Shown: positions 25,780 through 35,504, numbered from the stretch's first letter. The stretch: DNA of 39,045 nucleotides from an uncultured Pedobacter sp. (GCA_938008555.1 CALLKE010000097.1:1-39045), one strand, 5' to 3'. Notes: a model not told the origin generated them from the letters alone. Translations and numbers: made by a program.

Positions 25780-27114
25780 TTATTTATAAACCTCCTTATT
25801 TATTGCCACCTTATTATTCTCATATACCTTTACTACTTGCCCAGCCATTTGTTGCATTTCTTTTTTTACATCATCATTATAATACAAAGGCTGTTTTGAT
25901 AACCACTCTTGATATTCGTTTTCAGTGACTATCCTAACCTTAGTTTGCATATTGTAATGTCCTGATCCACATATTTTAGCACATAATAAGATGTAATCAA
26001 AATTAGGGTCATTACGCTTTTCTCGCATCTCTGCAGTGGTGTAACGAGGTGTAAATTGAAAATAGGTTGGCATTCCAGGAACAGCATTAATCTGAACACG
26101 AAGTGTGGGAATATAAAAACTATGTGATACATCCTTTGAGCCCACGGTTACTCTTACAGGCCTATTGACAGGAATAACAATTTCTCCACCCAGTCTATCA
26201 TCCCAACTTTTCTGATCCTTAAAATTGATTCCTAAGCCATTCGTCGGAGAAATCAATTTGTAGTTTTTACTTCCCAATTGATTATCACCACCAGCATAGC
26301 GAATATTCCATTTAAATTGTTCACCCACTACTTCGATACTAAGCGCCTTTTTTTGATCTTGCTCAGAAACATTTGTAATACCTCTCCAAGTAAAGAAACC
26401 GAATATTACCAGTATAGTTAATACGATAGCAGGTACAACTGTCCAGATTCGCTCTAATGCATTATTATGGGGATAAAAGTGAGCTTTTTTACTTTCGACT
26501 CCTCTGTATTTATATGCAAAACCAAAAAGAACAATATGAGTAAGAATAAATACAATACTAGTTATGATCAAAGTTATGTTAAACATAAAGTCAATACGCT
26601 CTCCATGTACAGATCCTGACTCATGTATACTCATTGGACCATGAACTGTGTAAGACCAATAAACTCCATAGAGACCTATAAGTAGAGCAAACACAAACAG
26701 TATTCCTTGTATACCTCTCCAATTAATAGGGTCTTTTTTGCCTTGCATTTCACGTGAAAGCTCATAAACCTGTAATACTTTACCAACAATAGCTACAAAC
26801 ACACATACTAAAAAGAATAACATGAAATAGTAAGTTGCCGATTTATACATGGGCGATTTATCGGCTTCAGGTTTTTTGACTGTGAAATCAGCAAATCGCG
26901 CATTTGTATCAACTGCTGTGCTAATTAAAGGAGTTGCCAAAGACTTACTTGACAAAATATCTATTTTATTAACAGCACTATCGGTAGCGATGGTAGTTGA
27001 AACCATTGTTGAGTCCTCTGTCTGTGCACTCAATGAAATCGCACTCGAAATAAGAATACATAATCCTATAAATATCGTGATCGACCTGACGCTAAAAATT
27101 TTTCTTAAATCCAT
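25780..27114 (-). CDS. Cytochrome c oxidase subunit II
   Basis: Subunit that receives electrons from cytochrome c or directly from Alternative Complex III through its CuA centre. The CuA ligands are in CAKICGSGHYNM, with both cysteines, H and M present, preceded by VSHSFYIPTLRVQINAVPG. It has a signal peptide (about 1-30) and then a poorly conserved Ser/Thr-rich stretch (about 31-70). Three hydrophobic segments (around 75-97, 117-137 and 160-185) come before the cupredoxin domain. No cytochrome c domain is fused at the C-terminus, so the donor must be a separate protein, plausibly ActE. The length of 444 residues is longer than proteobacterial subunit II because of the N-terminal part. Confidence 0.95.
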   Translation of the reverse strand: MDLRKIFSVRSITIFIGLCILISSAISLSAQTEDSTMVSTTIATDSAVNKIDILSSKSLATPLISTAVDTNARFADFTVKKPEADKSPMYKSATYYFMLFFLVCVFVAIVGKVLQVYELSREMQGKKDPINWRGIQGILFVFALLIGLYGVYWSYTVHGPMSIHESGSVHGERIDFMFNITLIITSIVFILTHIVLFGFAYKYRGVESKKAHFYPHNNALERIWTVVPAIVLTILVIFGFFTWRGITNVSEQDQKKALSIEVVGEQFKWNIRYAGGDNQLGSKNYKLISPTNGLGINFKDQKSWDDRLGGEIVIPVNRPVRVTVGSKDVSHSFYIPTLRVQINAVPGMPTYFQFTPRYTTAEMREKRNDPNFDYILLCAKICGSGHYNMQTKVRIVTENEYQEWLSKQPLYYNDDVKKEMQQMAGQVVKVYENNKVAINKEVYK

Positions 27115-27187
27115 ACTTTATCAAACAATACGTCTATATTAATTAGAGACACAAGATTTATATCTCGTCATTCTATATATTTTAAAT

Positions 27188-27213
27188 GCTGAGCGAACTG
27201 ATTTCCGCTCGGC
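27188..27213 (-). terminator. Hairpin between actF and coxII
   Basis: GCCGAGCG and CGCTCAGC (minus strand, 27213-27206 and 27195-27188) pair over 8 bp with one mismatch around a 10-nt loop. It lies just after the actF stop and about 75 nt before coxII. Only a weak T-rich stretch follows. It may partly terminate or process the transcript, setting the ratio of ACIII to oxidase. Confidence 0.4.
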
Positions 27214-27224
27214 TACATCACACA

Positions 27225-28451
27225 TTATATCTGGTGATGTAAGCTTTCCTCTAGAAATGGATGATGAATAGGGGCCATTGCTCTTTTACTCAAATGAGAA
27301 AGCATCAAAAATGTAAACAAACCTACAAAACCAATTGCTGTTCCTATTTCAATAATTCCGAAACCACGATGCCCCTCAACAGTACCAGGCATAATCATCA
27401 TATAGTAATCCAACCAATGACCACACAATAACATAATGCATACGTACATTAAAGTCTTTGACTTACGCTTAGCATCTCGTGTCATCAGAATTAATACCGG
27501 AGAAACAAAATTGATCACAATGTTTAACCAAAACCAAGGCAAATACTCTGGCTCCCAACGACGGTAGAAGTAAACTGTTTCTTCCGGCATATTTGCATAA
27601 TAAATCAATAGAAACTGAGCAAACCATACGTAAGTCCAGAAAATAGAAAATCCAAATATGAGTTTACCTAGGTCATGCAAATGATTTTCATTAATCCAAG
27701 TTAGATGACCTAATTTTTTTAATAAAATAATTGTTAAAGTAATTGCACATAGACCACTCACCCACATCGCGGCAAAATTATACCAGCCAAACATAGTTGA
27801 AAACCAATGAGCTTCTAAAGACATAATTGTATCAAATGCCCATATTGGTGTAGTGAAGCCAAAAATAACAAGAAAGATAGCGGACCATTTAATACCTTTT
27901 TCATATCCATTCACTCCCCCTTCCAGATCTTCATTAGCAGAAAGCTTTGTAAGTAAGAAAGAAAAAATACTATATGATCCTAAAAAAATAACCAAGCGAC
28001 TCAAGAAAAAAGGTACATTCAAGAAACTAGATTTACCGGCAATAATAGAATCAAAATTGGGGCTCTTGGGATCTGTTAATCCTTCACCATTCCAGTGATG
28101 ATACAAGTTATGTGTGAATAGTCCACCTGCACAAACAATGATCAAAAGTAGTGCAGCAACGGGCAATACTTTAGCAAACGCTTGCGGAACTCGTAACAAA
28201 CCCGCAGACCAGCCTGATTGAGCAACATGCTGTACTGCGAGAAAGAAAAGCCCACATGCTGCTACGCAGGTTATATAATAAGACATGAGCAAAAGATTAG
28301 CGAAAGTACGCTCGGCATGGTCCGTTAAAAAGCCATACCCAATCGAAAAAACTCCAATGAGGATTGCTGTTAAACTCCAAATTCTAGGTTTTCCTGAAAA
28401 TTTAAAATATTCAGAAAAATTATGGCTATGGTTGTGATTATGATTTCCCAT
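27225..28451 (-). CDS. actF: Alternative Complex III subunit ActF (NrfD/PsrC-like quinol-binding subunit)
   Basis: Polytopic membrane subunit of the quinol:cytochrome c oxidoreductase. It has 408 residues with about ten helices, related to ActC and PsrC. Blocks such as KWSAIFLVIFGFTTPIWAFDTIMSLEAHWFSTMFGWY and WAQFLLIYYANMPEETVYFYRRW are typical of ActF. The N-terminus carries a His/Asn-rich run (residues 3-10). It is located between actE and coxII, the usual place in Bacteroidota. It is thought to contribute to the membrane arm and possibly to proton translocation; quinol binding in ActF itself is uncertain compared with ActC. Confidence 0.92.
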   Translation of the reverse strand: MGNHNHNHSHNFSEYFKFSGKPRIWSLTAILIGVFSIGYGFLTDHAERTFANLLLMSYYITCVAACGLFFLAVQHVAQSGWSAGLLRVPQAFAKVLPVAALLLIIVCAGGLFTHNLYHHWNGEGLTDPKSPNFDSIIAGKSSFLNVPFFLSRLVIFLGSYSIFSFLLTKLSANEDLEGGVNGYEKGIKWSAIFLVIFGFTTPIWAFDTIMSLEAHWFSTMFGWYNFAAMWVSGLCAITLTIILLKKLGHLTWINENHLHDLGKLIFGFSIFWTYVWFAQFLLIYYANMPEETVYFYRRWEPEYLPWFWLNIVINFVSPVLILMTRDAKRKSKTLMYVCIMLLCGHWLDYYMMIMPGTVEGHRGFGIIEIGTAIGFVGLFTFLMLSHLSKRAMAPIHHPFLEESLHHQI

Positions 28452-28466
28452 CTAATTAGCAATTGT

Positions 28467-29054
28467 CTACTGTAATTTTTGTAATTCGTGAACATACATC
28501 ACGATCTTCCAACGCTCTGTTGGTGTTAGTTGATATTTGTGTGGTCCCATCAAATTAACACCATATGTGATTGTATGAAATATTTTTCCATCCGTAAGAT
28601 CTTTCATCGCTCCCCCACGAGAAGAAACTCCTGTTGAATAAGATGGTGGTGGTGGAAACTTTCCTAGTTTAACGATAGATCCATCTCCTTTACCTTCAAA
28701 ACCATGGCAATGTGAGCACATATTCACATACAAACTTTTTCCTTCTATCAAGTTTGCCTGCGTTATAGAAAATGGATTGCTTAAATTTTTACTTGCAGAC
28801 TCGTATCCTTCCAATGTATTGGGATACTCATCCTCTACTCGATCAAAGCCAACTGGCGTAGTTCCATCCGGAGGTAACTGAGCTGTTTTACCGTCTTTAA
28901 AATTTTCATTGGGTTGATCTGGGTCAAATGCTTTATGTTCATACATATTGGGGGCGTATTCCAACCCTGTACTCCGTTTATCAAAACAGAAGTACATCAA
29001 ACCACCCACAATCACAAGAATAAAAATGATACCAAGACCTATTAGCTTATTCAT
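28467..29054 (-). CDS. actE: Alternative Complex III subunit ActE, monoheme cytochrome c
   Basis: Periplasmic monoheme cytochrome c of 195 residues, anchored by an N-terminal hydrophobic segment (about residues 4-22). A cysteine at residue 23 could be a lipidation site, though the lipobox is non-canonical. The heme motif CSHCH is followed by GFEGKGDGSIV; a likely axial methionine is in GVNLMGPHKYQL, and the C-terminal helix contains ERWKIVMYVHELQ. The segment YAPNMYEHKAFD near the N-terminus is a conserved mark of ActE. It probably passes electrons from ActA to the CuA site. The start overlaps the actD stop by 8 nt. Confidence 0.92.
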   Translation of the reverse strand: MNKLIGLGIIFILVIVGGLMYFCFDKRSTGLEYAPNMYEHKAFDPDQPNENFKDGKTAQLPPDGTTPVGFDRVEDEYPNTLEGYESASKNLSNPFSITQANLIEGKSLYVNMCSHCHGFEGKGDGSIVKLGKFPPPPSYSTGVSSRGGAMKDLTDGKIFHTITYGVNLMGPHKYQLTPTERWKIVMYVHELQKLQ

Positions 29055-29583
29055 AACTTATATATTTTCTGTCGTTGTGCATAACTTCTACAGCTCCAGC
29101 ATCTTTTAAAAGACTATCTATCTTACCTGGATGTGGGTTTTTCTTTACATCGATGGCTATTACAAAACGATCGTTTGTTGCACGAAGATCCATCACACGG
29201 GGTGCTCGCCCAGGAAATAAATGATTTCTAAAGAAAAACATTCCAACCATTCCAAATGCGCAAAAAAGTACTGTTAATTCAAACATGATTGGAATAAAAT
29301 CAGGAAATGCAAACGAAGGTTTACCACCTATATCAATCGGCCAATCATACACAAGCATGTAATAAATCATAGAAAACGCCGTAATAGTACCCGTCAAGCC
29401 ACAACAAAAAGCAACTATTGGCAAACGTGAACGCTTAACACCAAGTTTAGCTTCTATTCCATGGATAGGCATGGGTGTAAAAACGTCATATATGCTTATA
29501 TCATTCGCTTGGAGCTGATCTATTCCATGCATCAGATCATCTGGATCTTCAAAATGGCCTAAAATATATTTTGTGTTACTCAT
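29047..29583 (-). CDS. actD: Alternative Complex III subunit ActD (DUF3341)
   Basis: Membrane subunit of ACIII, 178 residues. A cytoplasmic alpha/beta domain (about 1-60, with DLMHGIDQLQANDISIYDVFTPMPIHGIE) is followed by two membrane helices (about 58-80 and 100-122) and a C-terminal segment with the conserved FRNHLFPGRAPRVMD and RFVIAID. This is the DUF3341 pattern. It lies 2 nt after actC and overlaps actE by 8 nt, the standard act gene order. Its exact function in the complex is structural. Confidence 0.93.
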   Translation of the reverse strand: MSNTKYILGHFEDPDDLMHGIDQLQANDISIYDVFTPMPIHGIEAKLGVKRSRLPIVAFCCGLTGTITAFSMIYYMLVYDWPIDIGGKPSFAFPDFIPIMFELTVLFCAFGMVGMFFFRNHLFPGRAPRVMDLRATNDRFVIAIDVKKNPHPGKIDSLLKDAGAVEVMHNDRKYISYE

Positions 29584-29585
29584 CT

Positions 29586-31061
29586 TTAATTTCCTGTGTA
29601 CTCTACTTTTTGTGAAACACTATCATACTTCTGCAAAGAGTTAGTATAAAACTGAGCTTGTGCTTTATCTACAGTACCCTCTTTAATTAATTTTTGCTTT
29701 GCTTGATCGCTAGAGCTCTTCAATAAAAGTTTTACTTCAGCCATTGCAATCCCAGGCAATACCCTTAAAAACAATAAGAATAAAGTGAAGAACACTCCAA
29801 TTGAGCCAATAAAAACACAAACATCAATTACCGAAGGATAAAACATAGCCCAGCTGGATGGCAAATAATCACGATGTAATGATGTTACGATAATTACAAA
29901 GCGCTCAAACCACATACCTATGTTTACGACAATTGAAAGTATCCATGATGCCGCAATACTTGTACGTATTTTCTTAAACCAAAATAATTGAGGAGAAATC
30001 ACATTGCAGGTCATCATGCTCCAATATGCCCACCAATACGGACCACTCACACGATTTAAAAATGCATACTGCTCGTATTCTGCACCAGAATACCAAGCGA
30101 TAAATAGCTCTGTGAGATAAGCCACACCTACTATCGATCCTGTTAGGATGATAATTTTGTTCATTGATTCGATGTGAAACATGGTGATATAGTTCTCAAA
30201 GCCCAACACTTTACGTGCTATTAACATGAGTGTTTGCACCATCGCAAAGCCAGAGAAAATAGCTCCAGCCACAAAATATGGAGGAAAAATTGTCGTATGC
30301 CAACCAGGAATTACAGAAGTAGCAAAGTCCATCGATACAATGGTATGTACAGAAAGTACAAGTGGTGTAGAAACACCTGCTAAAATGAGTGATACAATCT
30401 CAAAACGTTGCCACGTTTTAACAGATCCATTCCAACCGAACGAACAGATTGAATAAATTCGACGACGTAAACCAGTTGCTCTATCACGGATCGTGGCTAT
30501 ATCTGGTAATAAACCAGTATACCAAAAAACAAGTGATACAGAAAAGTATGTTGAGATTGCAAATACGTCCCAGACCAAAGGTGAATTAAAGTTAACCCAT
30601 AGAGAACCAAATTGGTTTGGAAGTGGGAAAACCCAATAAGCCAACCAAGGTCTACCCATATGTGATATAACATACGTTGCTGCACAAATTACAGCAAAAA
30701 TAGTCATCGCTTCTGCTGAACGGTTGATGGAGTTACGCCAGTTCTGTCTAAATAATAGTAAAACTGCTGAAATCAATGTTCCAGCATGACCAATACCTAC
30801 CCACCACACAAAACCAGTAATATCCCAAGCCCAACCCACTGTCTTATTTAGCCCCCAGGCACCTATACCAATCCAAAAGGTATAACTAACAGCAAATACC
30901 CAGAGCAAAGCCCCAAGCACTGAAACTATAAACCCTATCCACCAAGCCTTATTAGGCATGTTTTCTACGGGGACTAAGATATCCTCTGTTACCTTCGCAT
31001 AGGTAATATTTTTACCTGTAACCAAGGGTTCTCGAAGTATGGATTCGTTATGAGATGACAT
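29586..31061 (-). CDS. actC: Alternative Complex III subunit ActC (NrfD-like quinol oxidation subunit)
   Basis: Polytopic NrfD/PsrC-family subunit, 491 residues with about ten helices. It is the expected menaquinol-binding site next to the iron-sulfur subunit ActB. Family blocks include WWVGIGHAGTLISAVLLLFRQNWRNSINR, ISHMGRPWLAYWVFPLPNQ, SVHTIVSMDFATSVIPGWH and GMWFERFVIIVTSLHRDYLPSSW. It follows actB after 104 bp, the largest internal gap in act, in which I see no clear hairpin. Confidence 0.94.
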   Translation of the reverse strand: MSSHNESILREPLVTGKNITYAKVTEDILVPVENMPNKAWWIGFIVSVLGALLWVFAVSYTFWIGIGAWGLNKTVGWAWDITGFVWWVGIGHAGTLISAVLLLFRQNWRNSINRSAEAMTIFAVICAATYVISHMGRPWLAYWVFPLPNQFGSLWVNFNSPLVWDVFAISTYFSVSLVFWYTGLLPDIATIRDRATGLRRRIYSICSFGWNGSVKTWQRFEIVSLILAGVSTPLVLSVHTIVSMDFATSVIPGWHTTIFPPYFVAGAIFSGFAMVQTLMLIARKVLGFENYITMFHIESMNKIIILTGSIVGVAYLTELFIAWYSGAEYEQYAFLNRVSGPYWWAYWSMMTCNVISPQLFWFKKIRTSIAASWILSIVVNIGMWFERFVIIVTSLHRDYLPSSWAMFYPSVIDVCVFIGSIGVFFTLFLLFLRVLPGIAMAEVKLLLKSSSDQAKQKLIKEGTVDKAQAQFYTNSLQKYDSVSQKVEYTGN

Positions 31062-31165
31062 TGTTTATAAGATTTGAGTATTGCATATCATGTATTGAGA
31101 TTTAAGGCAGTTGATAACAAAAATTAATCCGGCACGCTAGGCTCAATACTTATTATTTAAAACTT

Positions 31166-34100
31166 CTAAATATTTCTAACTTTTGTTTGATACCCTATAC
31201 TTGGCTTTGTACTAATTTCCTCTAATACATAGTAAGTACGCTCACTTTTCAAAGCTTTATATACTTCAGATTCGGGATCGTTAGCATCTCCAAAAATGAT
31301 CGCATTAGTAGGGCAAGTTTGCTGACAAGCCATTTTGATATCTCCATCTTTCAGTGGACGTTTTTCTAGTTTAGCATGCAGCTTTCCAGCCTGAATACGC
31401 TGAACACACATAGAGCATTTTTCCATTACTCCACGTGAACGGGCCGTTACATCTGGATTAAGAGCGAGCTGAGTGAATTCATTATTCAGATAATTATCAA
31501 ACCTAGAATCGTTCCAGTAATTAAACCAATTGAAGCGGCGTACTTTGTATGGACAGTTATTTGCACAATAACGTGTACCTACACACCGGTTATAAGCCAT
31601 TTGATTTAATCCCTCAGAAGAGTGAACTGTCGCTAATACCGGACATACTGTTTCACAAGGAGCATGGTTACAATGTTGACAGAGCATCGGTTGATAGACA
31701 ACTGATACATTATCCATGTTTTCAAGATGCTTGATCTCATTTTCTTCAGTTACTGATTTTCCATCTTCTTCCTGAAAACTGTAATAACGATCAATACGTA
31801 ACCAATGCATTTCACGACGACGACGAACCTCATCACGCCCAACTACTGGAATATTATTTTCGGCATTACAAGCAACTACACAAGCACCACAGCCTGTACA
31901 AGCGTTTAAGTCAATCGCCATTACCCAGCTATGTCCTGGTCGATCATATTCCTTCCAAAGATCAACTTTGTTTTCAAAACGGCGGCCTGTACCCGCACTT
32001 GGATTTTTCAGATAATCTTTTAAAGTAGTTTCACGAACGATGTTTCTACCTTCGATGGAGTAATGTGTCTGTGTTTGTGCCAGTTCATACCTTCCACCTA
32101 CTTTATTAATTGTGACTGAGCTTGCATTTTGAAATGTACCATTTACAAAATCTAAGAATGGAAAAGCATTTTTCCCTACTTCAGATCCTGCTTTGCCTGC
32201 TTTTGTGCGCCCATATCCCAACGCAATAGAAATTGTTCCACTAGCTTGACCAGGCTGTAACAAGGCAGGAAGTATGACTTGATGTGTAGCAGATTTAACT
32301 TCGATCAAGTCAAATTCTTTGATTCCTAATTTTTCAGCGTATTTAGGTCCAATAGCTACAAAATTATCCCAGGTTACTTTGGATACTGGATCTGGTAATT
32401 CCTGCAACCATGGATTATTCGCCGTCTTACCATCACCTATAGCCGTATTCTCGTAAAGGTGCAGTTCAACTATATTTTCACCTTTTTTTCCTAAAGTATT
32501 GCTCCTGACAGCAATCGTTTGAGCAACAGCATTTAAGTCATGTGTGAAAGTATATGAGCTTATTTTTTTCTGCCCTGCGTATACAGAGCCTATTTGCAGA
32601 AGGTGCTTCCAGCTTGTGCCACCAGCTTTTGAAAATATATTTTTAGACCAGTTGTTTTGAACATACTGGTAATAATCCTTCACAGCGGCATCAGACCAAA
32701 TCAAAAAGCCTTCTTCAGCATAGCGTGTACTACTCACAGGATTAATGGTAGGTTGAGTAATCGTATAATACCCTTCCACCGGATTTGCATCTCCCCATGA
32801 TTCTAAATAATGATGATTAGGAACGATTATTTGGCATAATGAAGCTGTTTCATCTTCTCGATCTGCAAAAGAAACGCGAAGTGCTACCTTAGCCAAAGCA
32901 TCAGAAAACTCTTTTGCATTTAAATAGTCGTAAGCTGGATTTGTATTTAAGAAAAATACAGCACCTACCTCACCCCGCTTCATTTCATTAATAAATTCTA
33001 CATACTCAGAATCATTACCAGCATATTGATATGAAGGATTATCTAGATCAATCGTTGTGCCATAACTTCCCAGTAAAGAATTGATAGCATTTACCAAAAT
33101 CTGAATAGAAACGTCATTAGAACCACAAACAACTAAAGCTCTACCTTTAGCAGCACTCAGCTCTTTTGCAACCAGTGCAATTGCTTTATCAGCATTTGGA
33201 TTATCCACCAAATCTTTAGATATCGGCAAAGATCCACCTAAAGCATTATATAGTTTGATTAAGGCAATACCTTCTTCAGAGGGTTTTAGAGGAATACGTG
33301 TATCTGCATTGGAACCTGTCAAACTCATTCCAGCTTCGAAGTGGATGTGTCTAGACATCTTTTTATTCTTCAACGAGGCATTATCACGATTAGATGCGTA
33401 ATCACGATTAAACTCGAGATGAGAGATCCATGTTCCTAAAAAATCGGCACTAAAACTAACGATGACATCTGCTTTATCAAAATGATATCGCGGCAGAACA
33501 ACCTTCCCAAAACTATTTTCATTAGCCTTGATAATGCCTGTATAAGAGACAGCATCTACCTGAATATGTTTTGTATTGGAATATTTCGCAGTAAAATCAG
33601 CAATTACAGCCTTTGTTGAAGGGCTATTCACTGTTGAAGAAATGATTCTTATTTTTTTATTAGAAGATTGAGCTTTGGATAGTTCATTTTTAATAAACTC
33701 GTCTACCCGATTCCATGTCGCAGGAGAGCCATTAAGCATGGGACCTTTTAATTTAGACACATCGTATAAGTCTAAAACAGATGCTTGCCCCTTGGAATCC
33801 AAGCTACCTTTACTCAAGATGCAGTTTGGATTTCCTTCTACCTTAATGGGACGACCTTCACGTGTTTTTACTAAAACACTATGACCGTTAAATGTAGAAG
33901 AATAGTAATTAGGTATACCTGGAACAATCTCCTCTGGTTTTACTAAATAAGGTATTGATTTGTGAACAGGTACTCGTTGACAAGCTGCCAATGTAACAGC
34001 ACCTAAGCCAAAACCCAAAGCCTTTAAAAAGTCACGACGCGGAGTCACTGTACTTAAACCAGCTTCATTTAACACTTCCTCGATAGGAAGAGGCTCCGCA

Positions 34101-34183
34101 AATTCATGCTTGCTATTTTCAACAAAGTCTTTGGTATTATGCAGCTCTTCTAAACCTTTCCAGTATTTCTTATTGCTTTCCAT
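31166..34183 (-). CDS. actB: Alternative Complex III subunit ActB (molybdopterin-oxidoreductase-like, iron-sulfur)
   Basis: Large peripheral subunit of 1005 residues. A twin-arginine segment RRDFLKALGFGLG followed by LAAC at about residues 49-69 suggests Tat export and possible lipid attachment. The N-terminal two thirds resemble a molybdopterin oxidoreductase but are known in ACIII to lack the cofactor. The C-terminal part carries the clusters: CTGCGACVVAC near residue 760, CQHCNHAPCETVC near 833, CVGTRYCANNC near 865, CSMC near 923 and CQQTC near 950. This is compatible with three 4Fe-4S clusters and one 3Fe-4S cluster. It transfers electrons from quinol at ActC to the hemes of ActA. Confidence 0.94.
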   Translation of the reverse strand: MESNKKYWKGLEELHNTKDFVENSKHEFAEPLPIEEVLNEAGLSTVTPRRDFLKALGFGLGAVTLAACQRVPVHKSIPYLVKPEEIVPGIPNYYSSTFNGHSVLVKTREGRPIKVEGNPNCILSKGSLDSKGQASVLDLYDVSKLKGPMLNGSPATWNRVDEFIKNELSKAQSSNKKIRIISSTVNSPSTKAVIADFTAKYSNTKHIQVDAVSYTGIIKANENSFGKVVLPRYHFDKADVIVSFSADFLGTWISHLEFNRDYASNRDNASLKNKKMSRHIHFEAGMSLTGSNADTRIPLKPSEEGIALIKLYNALGGSLPISKDLVDNPNADKAIALVAKELSAAKGRALVVCGSNDVSIQILVNAINSLLGSYGTTIDLDNPSYQYAGNDSEYVEFINEMKRGEVGAVFFLNTNPAYDYLNAKEFSDALAKVALRVSFADREDETASLCQIIVPNHHYLESWGDANPVEGYYTITQPTINPVSSTRYAEEGFLIWSDAAVKDYYQYVQNNWSKNIFSKAGGTSWKHLLQIGSVYAGQKKISSYTFTHDLNAVAQTIAVRSNTLGKKGENIVELHLYENTAIGDGKTANNPWLQELPDPVSKVTWDNFVAIGPKYAEKLGIKEFDLIEVKSATHQVILPALLQPGQASGTISIALGYGRTKAGKAGSEVGKNAFPFLDFVNGTFQNASSVTINKVGGRYELAQTQTHYSIEGRNIVRETTLKDYLKNPSAGTGRRFENKVDLWKEYDRPGHSWVMAIDLNACTGCGACVVACNAENNIPVVGRDEVRRRREMHWLRIDRYYSFQEEDGKSVTEENEIKHLENMDNVSVVYQPMLCQHCNHAPCETVCPVLATVHSSEGLNQMAYNRCVGTRYCANNCPYKVRRFNWFNYWNDSRFDNYLNNEFTQLALNPDVTARSRGVMEKCSMCVQRIQAGKLHAKLEKRPLKDGDIKMACQQTCPTNAIIFGDANDPESEVYKALKSERTYYVLEEISTKPSIGYQTKVRNI

Positions 34184-34217
34184 TTAAGCTATATAAAATT
34201 ATACGTTACCCTAATTC

Positions 34218-35504
34218 TTAATAATGGCATTTGCCACATTCTGTTCCACCTAATACAGCAGCTGTGATCTTTTCGCCTTTTTTCAGCTGTTCGTGTGCTG
34301 CTATGATACGATCATAATAGGCGTTTCCTTTGTGATTTACTTCCGTTTCACGATGGCAATTGATGCACCATTTCATTGTTAGTGGAGAATATTGATAGAC
34401 TTCCTCCATATTTTGAATAGGACCATGACATTTTTGACATTTAATGCCTGCTACCTTCACGTGTTGTGAATGATTGAAATAAGCAAAGTCTGGCAGATTA
34501 TGAATACGAACCCATTCAATTGGTTTAGTATCTGGACCATACTTTTTGGTAGTTGGATCATAATCCAAGGCGCGATAGATTTTCTTGATCTCTGGAGAAA
34601 TTTCACCATTATACTTATCCGTAGCCTGAACATAGCTATGGCAATTCATACACACATTCAATGATGGAATTGATGCATTTTTTGATTTGTAGGCACCTGT
34701 ATGACAGTATTGGCAATCTATTTTGTTAATACCAGCATGTAGCTGATGAGAGAACTTAATTGGTTGTACTGGTTGATATCCTGTATGAACATCGGTGTCC
34801 CACATACCGATCCAGCCCATTGTTCCTAAGATGGAAACAAGAATCAGAACAATGAAGAACATTCTTTTCTTGTTATTCAGAAGTGCATTCCAATGCTCTA
34901 ATCTAGATCGAATACTGCCACGTTTTGCTTTCTCTTCTTCGATCACTCCCCCTTGCTTCTGCAACAATAAACGTTCTAATGTAGCAATCACACGATTCAG
35001 AACCAAAATAACAAGGAAGGCAATAATGATCACAAGAATTAAACCACCTAGCATAAAATCATTAACCTCGTCATTGCTACCTGATTCGCCAGATTGGCCA
35101 CCGGCTGATGCATTTGCCGCAGCGGCTGGTTTATTACCCTCTTCCTTAATATACGCTAATATGCTTTTGATATTATCTGGCGTTAATTCCGGAAATGCCG
35201 TCATCACATTAGGCTTGTATTGATTAGCCAGAGCAACTGCTTTCGCATCTCCGGAGGCAATCATCTTCTGGGAATTCTGAATCCACTCGATGAGCCAAGC
35301 TTCCTCATGACGTTGATCAATATCTTTCAATGCTGGTCCAATCACCACCCGATTAACCGCATGACATGAAGTACATTTTTGCTTGAACAAAGTTGCACCT
35401 TCAGTCGCACTCTGCGCGTAAGTACCTTCTCCAATAAACAACAGAGAAAGAATCAAAAATAATGTTTGCTTAACGCCCTTAAAAAACAATGAGATGCTCC
35501 TCAT
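34218..35504 (-). CDS. actA: Alternative Complex III subunit ActA, multiheme cytochrome c with N-terminal monoheme domain
   Basis: First gene of the act operon. From the ATG at 35504 the protein has 428 residues and a signal-like hydrophobic start ending GTYAQ near residue 31; an upstream in-frame ATG at 35552 would add 16 residues before this signal and is less likely. The first domain is a class I cytochrome c with CTSCH (44-48). After a Gly/Ala/Ser linker and a membrane helix (about 149-170) comes a second helix (about 215-235). The pentaheme domain follows with CQYCH, CMNCH, CQKCH, CINCH and CGKCH, the last at the very C-terminus. That gives six c-type heme sites. The extra N-terminal heme domain is found in Bacteroidota ActA but not in Rhodothermus ActA. 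Confidence 0.93.
   Translation of the reverse strand: MRSISLFFKGVKQTLFLILSLLFIGEGTYAQSATEGATLFKQKCTSCHAVNRVVIGPALKDIDQRHEEAWLIEWIQNSQKMIASGDAKAVALANQYKPNVMTAFPELTPDNIKSILAYIKEEGNKPAAAANASAGGQSGESGSNDEVNDFMLGGLILVIIIAFLVILVLNRVIATLERLLLQKQGGVIEEEKAKRGSIRSRLEHWNALLNNKKRMFFIVLILVSILGTMGWIGMWDTDVHTGYQPVQPIKFSHQLHAGINKIDCQYCHTGAYKSKNASIPSLNVCMNCHSYVQATDKYNGEISPEIKKIYRALDYDPTTKKYGPDTKPIEWVRIHNLPDFAYFNHSQHVKVAGIKCQKCHGPIQNMEEVYQYSPLTMKWCINCHRETEVNHKGNAYYDRIIAAHEQLKKGEKITAAVLGGTECGKCHY

Noticed and set aside
26849..27142. 97-residue open frame antisense to the coxII N-terminus
   Set aside because: It overlaps the coxII signal and linker region on the other strand and shows no family motif or ribosome site.
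31166..34183. ActB as a true molybdenum-dependent oxidoreductase
   Set aside because: The gene order and the fused iron-sulfur domain identify it as ActB, whose molybdopterin domain is known to carry no cofactor.
34795..35223. 142-residue open frame antisense to actA
   Set aside because: It lies opposite a well-conserved heme protein and has no recognisable domain; it is a shadow of codon bias.
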